Below, piece after piece: positions 1-6,831 of a stretch of DNA of 14,635 nt. Position numbers and translations under genes: made by a program. Each line of letters opens with the position of its first letter. Position 1 is the first letter of the stretch. The DNA is taken from assembly GCA_905194675.1 (NCBI GenBank), contig CAJJTG010000044.1, positions 1-14,635 on the forward strand, in the 5' to 3' direction. Source of the stretch: an uncultured Collinsella sp. (GTDB lineage Bacteria; Actinomycetota; Coriobacteriia; Coriobacteriales; Coriobacteriaceae). Below the pieces are notes generated by a model. The model made no database searches and was not told where the DNA came from. It saw only the letters and a program-made list of their open reading frames with translations.

Positions 1-26
1 ATAGATAAGTACTCAGACGTATCCAT
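1..26 (-). CDS. Possible 5' end of a gene leaving the window
   Basis: On the minus strand an ATG at 26-24 opens a frame that stays open to the edge (reads MDTSEYLS). A GAGGTG Shine-Dalgarno match lies at 41-36, nine bases upstream. A second in-frame ATG (35-33) sits too close to that site. Eight codons are too few to identify the product. The only support is the ribosome site, the AT-rich promoter-like DNA behind it and the terminator of the preceding gene further upstream, so this is tentative. Confidence 0.3.
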
Positions 27-41
27 ACACCGCATCACCTC

Positions 42-109
42 GTTAAGTAATTTACGTGTTTAGTTAATAGATTACTTACATCATAATACTAAACGACCTA
101 AAGCGAAAA
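42..109 (-). promoter_or_regulatory. AT-rich leader with possible promoter of the left-edge gene
   Basis: This AT-rich stretch lies between the terminator at 110-131 and the ribosome site of the possible left-edge gene. Read on the minus strand it contains a TATGAT hexamer close to the -10 consensus, but the sequence 17 bases before it (TTTCGC) is a poor -35. It is reported only as a promoter-like region. Confidence 0.25.
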
Positions 110-131
110 AAGGCCCGAGAAATCGGGCCTT
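106..131 (-). terminator. Rho-independent terminator of the M42 peptidase gene
   Basis: On the minus strand the 9-bp perfect stem AAGGCCCGA/TCGGGCCTT (arms 123-131 and 110-118, loop of four bases) runs straight into a T tract. It begins about 34 bases after the stop codon of the peptidase gene. This is a textbook intrinsic terminator. Confidence 0.9.
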
Positions 132-164
132 AGCGATTGGTCAGCCGAGTCGCAAACTGCTTCC

Positions 165-1193
165 TTAGCGCTGCACGTAGGCGCGGACCAGCTCAAAGGT
201 GTTACGCACACCGTCGATGTGGCTGCGCTCGTAGTTGTGGCTCGCGTACACGCCGGGGCCGATCAGACCATGGCGAATGTCGTAGCCGGCCGAGAGCGTG
301 GCCTCGACGTCCGAACCGTAGTGCGGGTACACATCGATGGCGTAATCGAGCTCCAGCTCGCGCGCGATGTTGGACAGCGTGGTTACCAGGTCGTAGTTGT
401 ACGGACCGCCCGAATCCTTGGCGCAAATCGAAACCATGCGCTCGGTGCAGCCTAAGTCGTCACCCACGCAGCCCATGTCCACGCTGATCATCTCGCGCGT
501 GTCGGCTGGCACAAAGGCACCGCCGTGGCCGACCTCCTCGTACACCGTAAAGAGCAGCGATACCTTGCGCGAAAGCGTCACCTCGCCGCCAGCAACGGCG
601 CGGGCCAGGCCCAGCAGAATCGACGCCGACAGCTTGTCATCCAGGAAGCGGCTCTTGATGTAGCCGCTCTCCGTCACCGTGGTACGCGGATCCATAGCGA
701 TGATGTCGCCGGTCTGAATACCCAGCTCGAGTACATCGTCCTTGCTGTCAACGTTCTCGTCGAGCAGGATTTCCATGTTCTTCTCGATGGTCTTGACCGG
801 CTCATCGGCCACATGCGCCGAAGGCTCGGTATTGAGGACCACGCCCGTGTAGACATTGCCATCGCGTGTGTAGACGGTACAGTTCTCGCCATCGGCCGTA
901 GACCACTGATGCCCGCCGAGCGTCGTGGGACGCAAGCGACCATTGTCCTTAATGGAGCGTACCATGGCGCCCAGGGTATCGACATGGCTCGCCAGTACGA
1001 GCGGCTCACCCTCGCCACCAAGCTCAACGAGCACGTTGCCCTTATTAGAACGCTCGGGCCCAAACCCCATATCGCGCAGGGCCTCCATCAGATAATCAGT
1101 CGCCGCACGGGTATAGCCCGTAGGCGAAGCAATCGAGGTAAGCGCCTTCAACTGGTCAGTAATATAGGAGAGCGTAGAATCCATCTTGGACAC
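165..1193 (-). CDS. M42 family metallo-aminopeptidase (342 aa)
   Basis: Cytoplasmic dinuclear-metal aminopeptidase of the M42 (tetrahedral TET-like) family, which trims short peptides. Visible family signatures, numbered from the GTG start: LASHVDTLG with metal ligands His70 and Asp72; SRFLDDK (181-187) with the bridging Asp; TVYEEVGHGG with the catalytic Glu pair 219-220; SVDMG with Asp239; and ASHNYERSH (317-325) supplying the last His. The length is normal for the family. The frame stays open upstream to 1325, but GTG at 1193 has AAAGGG eight bases upstream; ATG at 1184 (MDSTLSYI) is the alternative start. The gene is a single unit: adh upstream is cut off by a hairpin and a terminator follows. 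Substrate preference cannot be read from the sequence. Confidence 0.9.
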   Translation of the reverse strand: MSKMDSTLSYITDQLKALTSIASPTGYTRAATDYLMEALRDMGFGPERSNKGNVLVELGGEGEPLVLASHVDTLGAMVRSIKDNGRLRPTTLGGHQWSTADGENCTVYTRDGNVYTGVVLNTEPSAHVADEPVKTIEKNMEILLDENVDSKDDVLELGIQTGDIIAMDPRTTVTESGYIKSRFLDDKLSASILLGLARAVAGGEVTLSRKVSLLFTVYEEVGHGGAFVPADTREMISVDMGCVGDDLGCTERMVSICAKDSGGPYNYDLVTTLSNIARELELDYAIDVYPHYGSDVEATLSAGYDIRHGLIGPGVYASHNYERSHIDGVRNTFELVRAYVQR

Positions 1194-1386
1194 CAAAGTC
1201 ACCCTTTCATATCGAATTAAACCCACAGCAACAATACCACCGCGAAGCATCTTTTTACCTAGCGAGATGACCCATCGAGCTCCCCAGAACTGCGCCCACC
1301 ACGATAAGCAGATACAAGGCGCCATCCAACAATGCGCCCCTCACATCCCGCCTTTCCGGCACCCCGGCATCTGAGAAAAGAACGCA
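1194..1386 (-). other. Intergenic DNA upstream of the M42 peptidase gene
   Basis: I see no gene here. On the minus strand it must hold the peptidase promoter, because the next gene upstream (adh) is followed by a strong hairpin. AT-rich hexamers lie near 1215-1260, but no -35/-10 pair with correct spacing and room for the ribosome site is convincing. Open frames crossing it lack ribosome sites and family resemblance. Confidence 0.4.
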
Positions 1387-1507
1387 GGCGATCCCGGGCT
1401 TCCCTCCGGGCGCATTCCGCAGGACGTAAAAGGCCCCGCCGCGCAACGCGCGCAGCGGGGCCTTTTACATGTCCGAGGACGCGCCCGGAGGGAAGCCCGG
1501 GACCGCC
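1387..1507. repeat. Nested inverted-repeat element between adh and the peptidase gene
   Basis: The outer arms 1393-1413 and 1481-1501 are perfect 21-bp reverse complements. They extend past a 2-base mismatch by GGCG/CGCC to 1387 and 1507. Inside, separated by 12-base unpaired flanks on each side, is a second perfect 14-bp stem (next entry). The whole could form a hairpin or cruciform of about 120 bases. It lies directly downstream of the adh stop. Such modular palindromes fit a dispersed intergenic element, but only one copy is in the window. Confidence 0.7.
1426..1468 (-). terminator. Terminator-like inner hairpin after adh
   Basis: The arms GTAAAAGGCCCCGC (1426-1439) and GCGGGGCCTTTTAC (1455-1468) pair perfectly. 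Four more GCGC pairs form inside, around a 5-base loop. The symmetrical CCTTTTAC end would give a short U run on either strand, so it could terminate adh from the right and also block transcription from the left. The U run is only four bases and is itself paired, so strength is uncertain. Confidence 0.6.
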
Positions 1508-1519
1508 GACGGGAGTAAT

Positions 1520-2686
1520 TTACTCAGCTGGGCAGATCTTCTTGAAGAGCTCGATGACGTCATCGAGCGTCGCCTCGCGCGGGTTGCCCGGGAAGCAGGC
1601 GTCGGCCATGGCGTCCTTGGCCAGGACCTCGATCTCGTCAGCCTTCATGGCCTCGCAGACGTGCGGGATGTTGACGTCGGCGGAAAGCTGCTTGACGGCG
1701 GCGATGGCGGCATCGGCAGCCTCGTCGGTGCTCATGCCCGTGGTGTCAACGCCCATGGCGACGGCAACCTTGGCCAGGCGCTCGGCGCAAACCGGCTTGT
1801 TGAACTCCATGGCGATCGGCAGCAGCATGGCGCAAGCGACGCCGTGCGGGGTGTCGTAGTGAGCGGACAGGGTGTGAGCCATGGCGTGGTCGATACCCAG
1901 GCCAACGTTGGAGAAGCCCATGCCGGCGACATACTGACCAAGAGCCATGCCCTCACGGCCGGAGCCGGGCTGGCCGGACTTGGCCTCGGCAACGGAGTCG
2001 CGCAGGTTCTCGCTGATCAGCTTAATGGCCTCAAAGTGGAACATATCGGAAAGCTCCCAAGCGCCCTTGGTGGTGTAGCCCTCGATGGCGTGGGTCAGAG
2101 CGTCCATGCCGGTGGAAGCGGTCAGGCCGGCAGGCATGGAAGCCATCATGTCGGGGTCGACGACGGCGACCTCGGGGGCGTCGTTGGTGTCGACGCACAC
2201 GAACTTGCGGACCTTCTCGGGGTCGGTGATGACGTAGTTGATGGTCACCTCGGCAGCGGTACCGGCGGTCGTCGGCACGGCGATGGTGAACACGGCGTGG
2301 TTCTTGGTGGGAGCAACGCCCTCGAGGCTACGGACATCGGCGAACTCGGGGTTGTTGATGATGATGCCAATGGCCTTGGCGGTGTCCATGGAGGAGCCGC
2401 CACCGATGGTCACGATAGCGTCAGCCTCGGCGGCCTTGAAGGCCTCGACGCCGTCCTTGACGTTCTGGATAGTGGGGTTGGGCTTGATCTCGGAGTAGAG
2501 GCTCCAAGCGATGCCGGCAGCGTCGAGCTCGTCGGTCACCTTAGCGGTAACGCCAAACTTGACCAGATCGGGGTCGGAGCAGACGAAGATCTTCTTGTAG
2601 CCGCGACGCTGGAGCTCGCCGGGGATCTCCTTGATGGCGCCGGAACCATGATAAGAAATGGTGTTAAGAACGAAACGATTAGCCAT
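1520..2686 (-). CDS. fucO: Iron-containing alcohol dehydrogenase, lactaldehyde reductase type (388 aa)
   Basis: Group III Fe-dependent NAD(H) alcohol dehydrogenase. In E. coli FucO reduces L-lactaldehyde, from L-fucose or L-rhamnose breakdown, to 1,2-propanediol. The protein aligns along its whole length with FucO as I recall it: shared stretches include NNPEFADVRSLEG, PTTAGTAAEVTINYVITD, KFVCVD, ALGQYVAGMGFSNVGLG and GNPREATL. The cofactor motif GGGSSMD is at 95-101. The four iron ligands are Asp195, His199, His267 and His281, matching E. coli 196/200/263/277 with a small insertion near 237-244. ATG at 2686 follows GGGAGG by six bases. No other fucose or rhamnose gene is adjacent, so the physiological aldehyde may differ; a general fermentative ethanol or propanediol role is possible. 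Confidence 0.88.
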   Translation of the reverse strand: MANRFVLNTISYHGSGAIKEIPGELQRRGYKKIFVCSDPDLVKFGVTAKVTDELDAAGIAWSLYSEIKPNPTIQNVKDGVEAFKAAEADAIVTIGGGSSMDTAKAIGIIINNPEFADVRSLEGVAPTKNHAVFTIAVPTTAGTAAEVTINYVITDPEKVRKFVCVDTNDAPEVAVVDPDMMASMPAGLTASTGMDALTHAIEGYTTKGAWELSDMFHFEAIKLISENLRDSVAEAKSGQPGSGREGMALGQYVAGMGFSNVGLGIDHAMAHTLSAHYDTPHGVACAMLLPIAMEFNKPVCAERLAKVAVAMGVDTTGMSTDEAADAAIAAVKQLSADVNIPHVCEAMKADEIEVLAKDAMADACFPGNPREATLDDVIELFKKICPAE

Positions 2687-2705
2687 TGATAGCCTCCCAT
2701 CGTGT

Positions 2706-2728
2706 GCGGGGCACCCATTACGCCCCGC
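2706..2728 (-). promoter_or_regulatory. GC-rich hairpin in the adh leader
   Basis: GCGGGGC (2706-2712) and GCCCCGC (2722-2728) form a perfect 7-bp stem with a nine-base loop. It starts about 20 bases upstream of the adh ATG and ends just before its ribosome site, so it could modulate translation or mRNA stability. There is no T tract, so it is not a simple terminator. Confidence 0.4.
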
Positions 2729-2745
2729 GCTATGAGTCCCATCCT

Positions 2746-2801
2746 AACGCTTTTGAAACAAAAAACGCGTGAGAACGTCAAAAGTGTTAAAGCGTTTCAA
2801 C
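2746..2801 (-). promoter_or_regulatory. LacI-type operator-like palindromes upstream of adh
   Basis: TTAAAGCGTTTCAA at 2787-2800 is a palindrome centred on CG with 10 of 14 symmetric positions, the form of LacI/CcpA-family operators. A second AACGCTTTTGAAAC (2746-2759) carries the same AACGCTTT half site in inverted orientation about 40 bases away. A TTGACG hexamer between them on the minus strand could be a -35, but its matching -10 is poor. Paired CG-centred sites in front of a sugar-alcohol dehydrogenase suggest sugar-responsive repression. The regulator is not in the window. Confidence 0.4.
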
Positions 2802-3098
2802 ATAATAACGGAGCCCCAGTCCTTCCCTCCCGACAGCAGCGAAGGCTAGATTATAGGAGCAATCGCCCAAAGAATACGACCAACTCAGTCTATAAATTGT
2901 TTCTGTTTTAGCAATATATGTTTGACAATACGTTTATAAAAGGATACTTTATAGTAAATAAAATGCATGCAGCAAATAGCGTCATTCATTTTGTTAGAAA
3001 TTGCCCATGCGGTTATTGCAGCTGCATGTACCGCAACGTACAGCGCAATTCTCCGCACGAAGTAGAAGACGGTTCCAATTCGATCGAGGCGATGACGC
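2802..3098. other. AT-rich intergenic region
   Basis: This stretch lies between the divergent adh promoter region and the low-GC gene at 3102. It is visibly more AT-rich than the rest of the window. It holds a candidate promoter (2922-2950) and a possible small Cys-containing frame (2963-3118). I see no tRNA, no transposase remnant and no obvious terminal repeats. Confidence 0.5.
2922..2950 (+). promoter_or_regulatory. Candidate promoter for the low-GC gene
   Basis: A perfect TTGACA (2922-2927) is followed after 17 bases by TACTTT (2945-2950), in an AT-rich setting. The -10 matches only three of six positions; GATACT at a 15-base spacing is an alternative. The leader to the 3102 start would be about 145 bases. 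Confidence 0.4.
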
Positions 3099-3118
3099 GT
3101 GATGGCTACTGGTCCTAA
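2963..3118 (+). CDS. Possible small Cys-containing protein (51 aa), doubtful
   Basis: An ATG at 2963, 12 bases after the candidate promoter's -10, opens a 51-codon frame. Its middle reads RNCPCGYCSCMYRN: four cysteines in a Cys-x-Cys-x2-Cys-x-Cys pattern like a small metal knuckle. The stop lies inside the start region of the next gene (overlap of about 17 bases), an arrangement that would allow translational coupling. Against it: no Shine-Dalgarno precedes the ATG, the -10 is so close that the leader would be very short, and no family is recognised. It may be a chance frame in leader DNA. Confidence 0.2.
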   Translation: MHAANSVIHFVRNCPCGYCSCMYRNVQRNSPHEVEDGSNSIEAMTRDGYWS

Positions 3119-3638
3119 ATCGAGCAAGACGGCTACAAACGAATATCGAATCTCAATTGAAGGTAATCCTTATCCGCATACTCTGGCTCTCATCAACCCA
3201 GCGGGAGACAACCTCAACATCAAAAGACATGGGTTCACGGGTCCACTAGGACAGCTATCGAGTCTTAAATATACCGTTTATGACGATGCGAATGAAAAAC
3301 TCTTCACTGTCGTCGACGGTGGCTTTAGCAACATGCCCAGGGTTGCGCTCATCATCGAACACAAGGAAGTTGCGGTGTTCGATTATGGTCTAAACAGACT
3401 TGAGATGAAGTGCGTAACGAACATACCGAATTACGCAATAAAAGGTAACTTCCTATTTGGAGATTACGATATATTCAGCCAACAGGAAGTGAAGCTATCT
3501 TCAGTTATCGTCCTTCAATGTGATAAACAATCGTGCTTTAGCATACAGGTTTTGGATAAAGCCGAATTAGCCGCCGCAATTGGAATACCTACAGCCATTG
3601 CCCTTCTTAGGGCTCGGATTGAAGAGCATCTCGAATAA
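3102..3638 (+). CDS. Hypothetical protein, possible LURP-one/YxjI-like fold (178 aa)
   Basis: I do not firmly recognise this protein. From residue 15 it alternates short beta-strand-like segments (YRISIEG, KYTVYDDANEKLFTV, ALIIEHKEVAVFDYG, YAIKGNFLFGDYDIF, SSVIVLQCDKQSCFSIQVLDK) and ends in a helix-prone stretch. The rhythm 'tVyDdanekLftv ... i.GNFlFGDYDIF' and the length resemble the LURP-one-related/Tubby-C family (B. subtilis YxjI), for which no enzyme activity is established. There is no signal peptide or membrane segment. Start: ATG 3102, or GTG 3099, which has better spacing (9 bases) from GAGG at 3086-3089; an in-frame stop lies just upstream. Base composition is near 42% GC in the first 60 codon-region bases sampled, far below the neighbours, suggesting recent transfer. 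Confidence 0.65.
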   Translation: MATGPKSSKTATNEYRISIEGNPYPHTLALINPAGDNLNIKRHGFTGPLGQLSSLKYTVYDDANEKLFTVVDGGFSNMPRVALIIEHKEVAVFDYGLNRLEMKCVTNIPNYAIKGNFLFGDYDIFSQQEVKLSSVIVLQCDKQSCFSIQVLDKAELAAAIGIPTAIALLRARIEEHLE

Positions 3639-3643
3639 ATCGC

Positions 3644-3709
3644 AAAAAGCAGTTCGTAACAACATTCAGGAGCTAGATAGTTTTTCTGGCCCTGAATGTT
3701 GTTACGAAC
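3644..3709 (-). terminator. Long-stem terminator of the DUF1275 gene
   Basis: GTTCGTAACAACATTCAGG (3652-3670) and its exact reverse complement (3691-3709) form a 19-bp stem with a 20-base loop. On the minus strand it begins about seven bases after the DUF1275 stop and is followed within three bases by TTTTT. On the plus strand, after the 3102 gene, no T run follows, so it works mainly for the minus-strand gene but may block convergent transcription. Confidence 0.75.
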
Positions 3710-3716
3710 ATGCACC

Positions 3717-4436
3717 TTAGCGCTTAAGACTCGTGGTCTGCCAGTCAGCTACGATGCGGGCCCATTTCCTGTGCAAGTCGCGCTCGCGGTCGATGAACAT
3801 GATGGCAAACGCGACAAACAGCAGCAAGCTCGCCACGACGATGGCGTGCAGGCCCATGCGCTCAATACACCAGTTGCCCAACACGGCGCCAAACACAAAG
3901 GTAAAGATCACGCCAAAGTACAGCAGGCCGTTTTCCAAAAAGCCGCGCCTGTGGGTGATGATGTAATCGTCCACGTTTTGCAGCGCGTTGCGCAAGTTGC
4001 CGATGCACATGGTCGTAGCGATGCCGTGACCGTGGATCTTGCGGAAGCTCTCGACCTGCATGCCGCAGGCAAACGAAGTGAGGCAGTTGGCGAGCAGGTT
4101 GTAACCGCCACCGGGGATAAAGCTCACGCCCAGCAAGATGACGGCTTCAAAGAACACCGTCACTTGGCGCCAGTGAATCACGCTGCCAAACCGTTCGTGT
4201 ACCAGGTCGGCAAGCATAATGCCCACGGCAAACGACACCACGGGGAAGAAGTAGCGCCCCGCAAGTGCCCAATTGCCCTCCGAGATGCTCACGCCCACAA
4301 GCAGGATGTTGCCCGTCTGCGCGTTTGCGAAAACATGGTCGCGCCCAATGTACGAATACACATCCATAAAGCCGCCGGCGAGCGCCAGGATAATGCCCAG
4401 TTCGATGGACTCCGATATCTGTTTGGCACGCTGCAT
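3717..4436 (-). CDS. DUF1275 (YoaK) family integral membrane protein (239 aa)
   Basis: Multi-pass membrane protein of the DUF1275/YoaK family, whose molecular function is unknown. The N-terminal signature GGFMDVYSYIGRDHVFANAQ (21-40) followed by TGNIL is diagnostic. Hydrophobic segments lie near 11-29, 61-80, 93-122, 170-188 and 196-214, consistent with about six helices, and the C-terminus is basic. ATG at 4436 is preceded by AAGGAGG ten bases upstream. An ATG overlapping that ribosome site is out of frame, and the longer upstream frame has no ribosome site. The length is typical. It is divergent from ygiQ, with about 250 bases between, and monocistronic with a strong terminator. No context clue to its role. 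Confidence 0.85.
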   Translation of the reverse strand: MQRAKQISESIELGIILALAGGFMDVYSYIGRDHVFANAQTGNILLVGVSISEGNWALAGRYFFPVVSFAVGIMLADLVHERFGSVIHWRQVTVFFEAVILLGVSFIPGGGYNLLANCLTSFACGMQVESFRKIHGHGIATTMCIGNLRNALQNVDDYIITHRRGFLENGLLYFGVIFTFVFGAVLGNWCIERMGLHAIVVASLLLFVAFAIMFIDRERDLHRKWARIVADWQTTSLKR

Positions 4437-4689
4437 CGTCGTGCATCCTCCTTGTTGACGACCCTCTCGTGCGTTGGCGGAAACATAGCCGCCGTTCATA
4501 CTGTAACCCATTGACAACATGGCGTGCGCGCGAGACGGCCCCTTCGACACGGGGATACACAGTCTGGAAACAAACGGCACCCGCATCGACACGCCGATTC
4601 GCCAGCCCATGTACTCCACCAGTCTTTTTAGCCCCGTCCCAAAAAGACTGGTTACAATTACGTGCAGCATACAAACACCGGGAGGGATC
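4437..4689. promoter_or_regulatory. Divergent promoter region between DUF1275 gene and ygiQ
   Basis: The 253-base gap carries the start signals of both divergent genes. A TTGACA lies at 4511-4516 (+), and its reverse complement gives TTGTCA on the minus strand, but neither has a good -10 at 16-18 bases. The best -10 is TACAAT (4653-4658, +), about 30 bases before the ygiQ start, with no clear -35; a 12-bp palindrome lies immediately upstream of it (separate entry). Confidence 0.4.
4618..4652. repeat. 12-bp inverted repeat abutting the ygiQ -10
   Basis: ACCAGTCTTTTT (4618-4629) and AAAAAGACTGGT (4641-4652) are perfect reverse complements around an 11-base GC-rich centre. The right arm touches TACAAT (4653-4658). 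It is not a terminator, since the T run is inside the stem. It could be an operator in the -35 position or a dispersed repeat; its GTCCC core recalls the repeats at 7769-7835. Confidence 0.6.
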
Positions 4690-6831
4690 GTGGCAAAAAA
4701 GCCTCAGCACGCTCAGAATAACCAGCGCAGTCAGCAGGGCAAACAGGGCCAGCAGCAAAAGCGCGGCGGTAAGGCGCAGGGTGGGCACACCACTCATACC
4801 CCGGCAGCGCCCGCCCGTCCCTGGCGCCCGGGCCGCGATAAGTTCCTCCCCGTCAGCCGCGCCGACATGGATGCGCGCGGCTGGGGCCAGTGCGACTTTG
4901 TCTACATTTGCGGCGACGCCTACGTGGACCACCCTAGCTTTGGTATGGCCATCGTCAGCCGCGTACTCGACGCGCACGGCTACAAAGTGGGCATCATCTG
5001 CCAGCCCGACTGGACCGACCCCGCCAGCATCACGGTGCTCGGCGAGCCGCGCCTGGGCTTTTTGGTCAGTGCCGGCAACATGGACTCCATGGTCAACCAC
5101 TACTCGGTGACCAAGCATCGTCGCCACACCGATGCCTACACCCCTGGTGGCGAGGAGGGATACCGTCCCAACCGCGCCGTCACGGTCTACGGCAACCTCA
5201 TCCGCCAAACGTTCAAGGACGCCCCCATCATCATCGGCGGCATCGAGGCGAGCCTGCGTCGTCTGGCCCACTACGACTACTGGCAGGACAAGCTCAAGCG
5301 CTCGGTGCTGCTCGACTCGGGCGCCGACATCCTCATCTACGGCATGGGCGAGCACGCGATCGTCGAGATCGCCGACGCGCTCGACGCGGGCCTGCCCGTC
5401 GACCAAATCACCTATATCAACGGCACCGTCTACCGTACCAACTCGCTCGACGAGGTCTACGACTACGACCTGCTGCCCAGCTGGGACGACCTTGCTGCCG
5501 ACAAGCTCAACTACGCCCGCAGCTTTAACGTGCAGCAGCAGAACATGGATCCCATCACCGGGCATCGCCTGGTAGAACCCTACCCCAACAGCGTCTATGT
5601 GGTGCAGAACCCGCCGAGCGCCACCCTCACCACCGAGGAGATGGACGAGGTCGCCGAACTCCCCTACGCACGCGATTGGCACCCCGACTACGACGCCGCG
5701 GGCGGCGTGCCGGCCTTTGCCGAGATCAAGTTTTCCATCAGCTCTAACCGCGGCTGCTTTGGCGAGTGCTCGTTTTGCGCGCTCACCTTCCACCAGGGCC
5801 GCGTGCTGCAGATGCGCAGCCACGACTCGATCATGCGCGAGGCCGAGCTGCTCACGCGCGACCCCGAGTTTAAGGGCTACATCAACGACGTGGGCGGACC
5901 GACGGCCAACTTTAGCCGTCCCGCCTGCGACAAACAGCTCAAGCACGGCGTGTGCAAGAACAAGCGCTGTCTGTGGCCGAGCGTATGCAAGAACATGGTG
6001 GTCGATGAGAGCGGCTACACGCAGCTGCTGCGCGACCTGCGCCAGCTGCCGGGCGTCAAGAAGGTCTTCGTGCGCAGCGGCATCCGCTTTGACTACACCA
6101 TGGCCGATGCCTCGGACGAGTTTTTGCGCGAGCTGCTGGAGCATCACGTTTCGGGCCAGCTGCGCGTAGCGCCCGAGCACGTGAGCGACGCGGTGCTGTC
6201 CGTGATGGGCAAGCCGAGCCGCGCCGTCTACGATGCGTTCTGCCGCAAATTTGAGCGCTTAAACCGTGAATACGGACTCAAGCAGTACGTGGTGCCGTAT
6301 CTGATCTCGAGCCATCCCGGCTCGACGATGAAGGAAGCCGTGGACCTTGCCGAAGCCGTGCGAGACATGGGCTATATGCCCGAGCAGGTGCAGGACTTCT
6401 ACCCCACCCCGTCCACCATGTCGACGTGCATGTACTACACCGGCGTGGATCCGCGCACCATGCAGCCGATCTATGTGGCGCGCGACCCGCACGAAAAGGC
6501 CATGCAGCGTGCACTGATTCAGTATCGCAAACCCGAGAACTACAAGCTCGTGCGCGAGGCGCTAGAGAAGGCCGGGCGTCGCGACCTGATCGGCTACACC
6601 AAACACTGTCTGATTCGTCCCGTGCCGCCACGCCCGGGCGAAACATCTGCCGGCGGTGGGCATGGCACCGGCAAGAAGGGCGGCAGGGCCCACGGTGGTG
6701 CTGGCGGTACTGGCAAGGGGCCTAAGGGCAGCAAGGGGCACGGCGGCATGTCGCGCGCGCAGAACACTGCCGGGCGTAACCGTGCAGCTCAGGGGCGTCA
6801 GGGCGCCAACGGAGGCGGACGCCGCAACTAG
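4690..6831 (+). CDS. ygiQ: YgiQ-family radical SAM protein (713 aa)
   Basis: Radical S-adenosylmethionine enzyme of the YgiQ (UPF0313) family; the substrate is unknown. A Gln/Lys-rich N-terminal tail (1-50) precedes the YgiQ N-terminal domain, with the hallmark GDAYVDHPSFG (75-85). The radical SAM cluster motif is CFGECSFC (Cys356, Cys360, Cys363). A second cysteine group (CDKQLKHGVCKNKRCLWPSVC) typical of the family follows, then the C-terminal DUF3362-type region around QVQDFYPTPSTMST (566-579). The last ~70 residues are a Gly/Lys/Arg-rich disordered tail. Start: GTG at 4690 with GGGAGG directly upstream (4-base spacing). The frame is open to 4519, but that extension has no ribosome site and does not look like the family. 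It is single and convergent with the CPBP gene, sharing its stop. Confidence 0.92.
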   Translation: MAKKPQHAQNNQRSQQGKQGQQQKRGGKAQGGHTTHTPAAPARPWRPGRDKFLPVSRADMDARGWGQCDFVYICGDAYVDHPSFGMAIVSRVLDAHGYKVGIICQPDWTDPASITVLGEPRLGFLVSAGNMDSMVNHYSVTKHRRHTDAYTPGGEEGYRPNRAVTVYGNLIRQTFKDAPIIIGGIEASLRRLAHYDYWQDKLKRSVLLDSGADILIYGMGEHAIVEIADALDAGLPVDQITYINGTVYRTNSLDEVYDYDLLPSWDDLAADKLNYARSFNVQQQNMDPITGHRLVEPYPNSVYVVQNPPSATLTTEEMDEVAELPYARDWHPDYDAAGGVPAFAEIKFSISSNRGCFGECSFCALTFHQGRVLQMRSHDSIMREAELLTRDPEFKGYINDVGGPTANFSRPACDKQLKHGVCKNKRCLWPSVCKNMVVDESGYTQLLRDLRQLPGVKKVFVRSGIRFDYTMADASDEFLRELLEHHVSGQLRVAPEHVSDAVLSVMGKPSRAVYDAFCRKFERLNREYGLKQYVVPYLISSHPGSTMKEAVDLAEAVRDMGYMPEQVQDFYPTPSTMSTCMYYTGVDPRTMQPIYVARDPHEKAMQRALIQYRKPENYKLVREALEKAGRRDLIGYTKHCLIRPVPPRPGETSAGGGHGTGKKGGRAHGGAGGTGKGPKGSKGHGGMSRAQNTAGRNRAAQGRQGANGGGRRN

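Noticed and set aside
1469..2689. 406-codon plus-strand frame opposite the alcohol dehydrogenase
   Set aside because: Gly/Val/His-rich antisense shadow; the minus strand encodes a full-length FucO-like protein.
2746..2801. Rex (NADH-sensing) operator upstream of adh
   Set aside because: Rex sites read TTGTTAA-n4-TTAACAA-like; the palindromes here are CG-centred and lack that form.
2885..3127. 80-codon minus-strand frame in the AT-rich region
   Set aside because: No ribosome site, no recognisable domain, and it overlaps the better-supported promoter and gene start on the plus strand.
3652..3709. Insertion-sequence terminal repeats
   Set aside because: The 19-bp arms are only 20 bases apart, with a T run just outside on the minus strand after a stop codon; this is a terminator.
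4147..6180. Very long minus-strand open frame (677 codons) opposite ygiQ
   Set aside because: It is the antisense shadow of a GC-rich gene. The plus strand has the complete YgiQ motifs and a ribosome site; the minus frame has only repetitive Ala/Val/His-rich sequence without family features.
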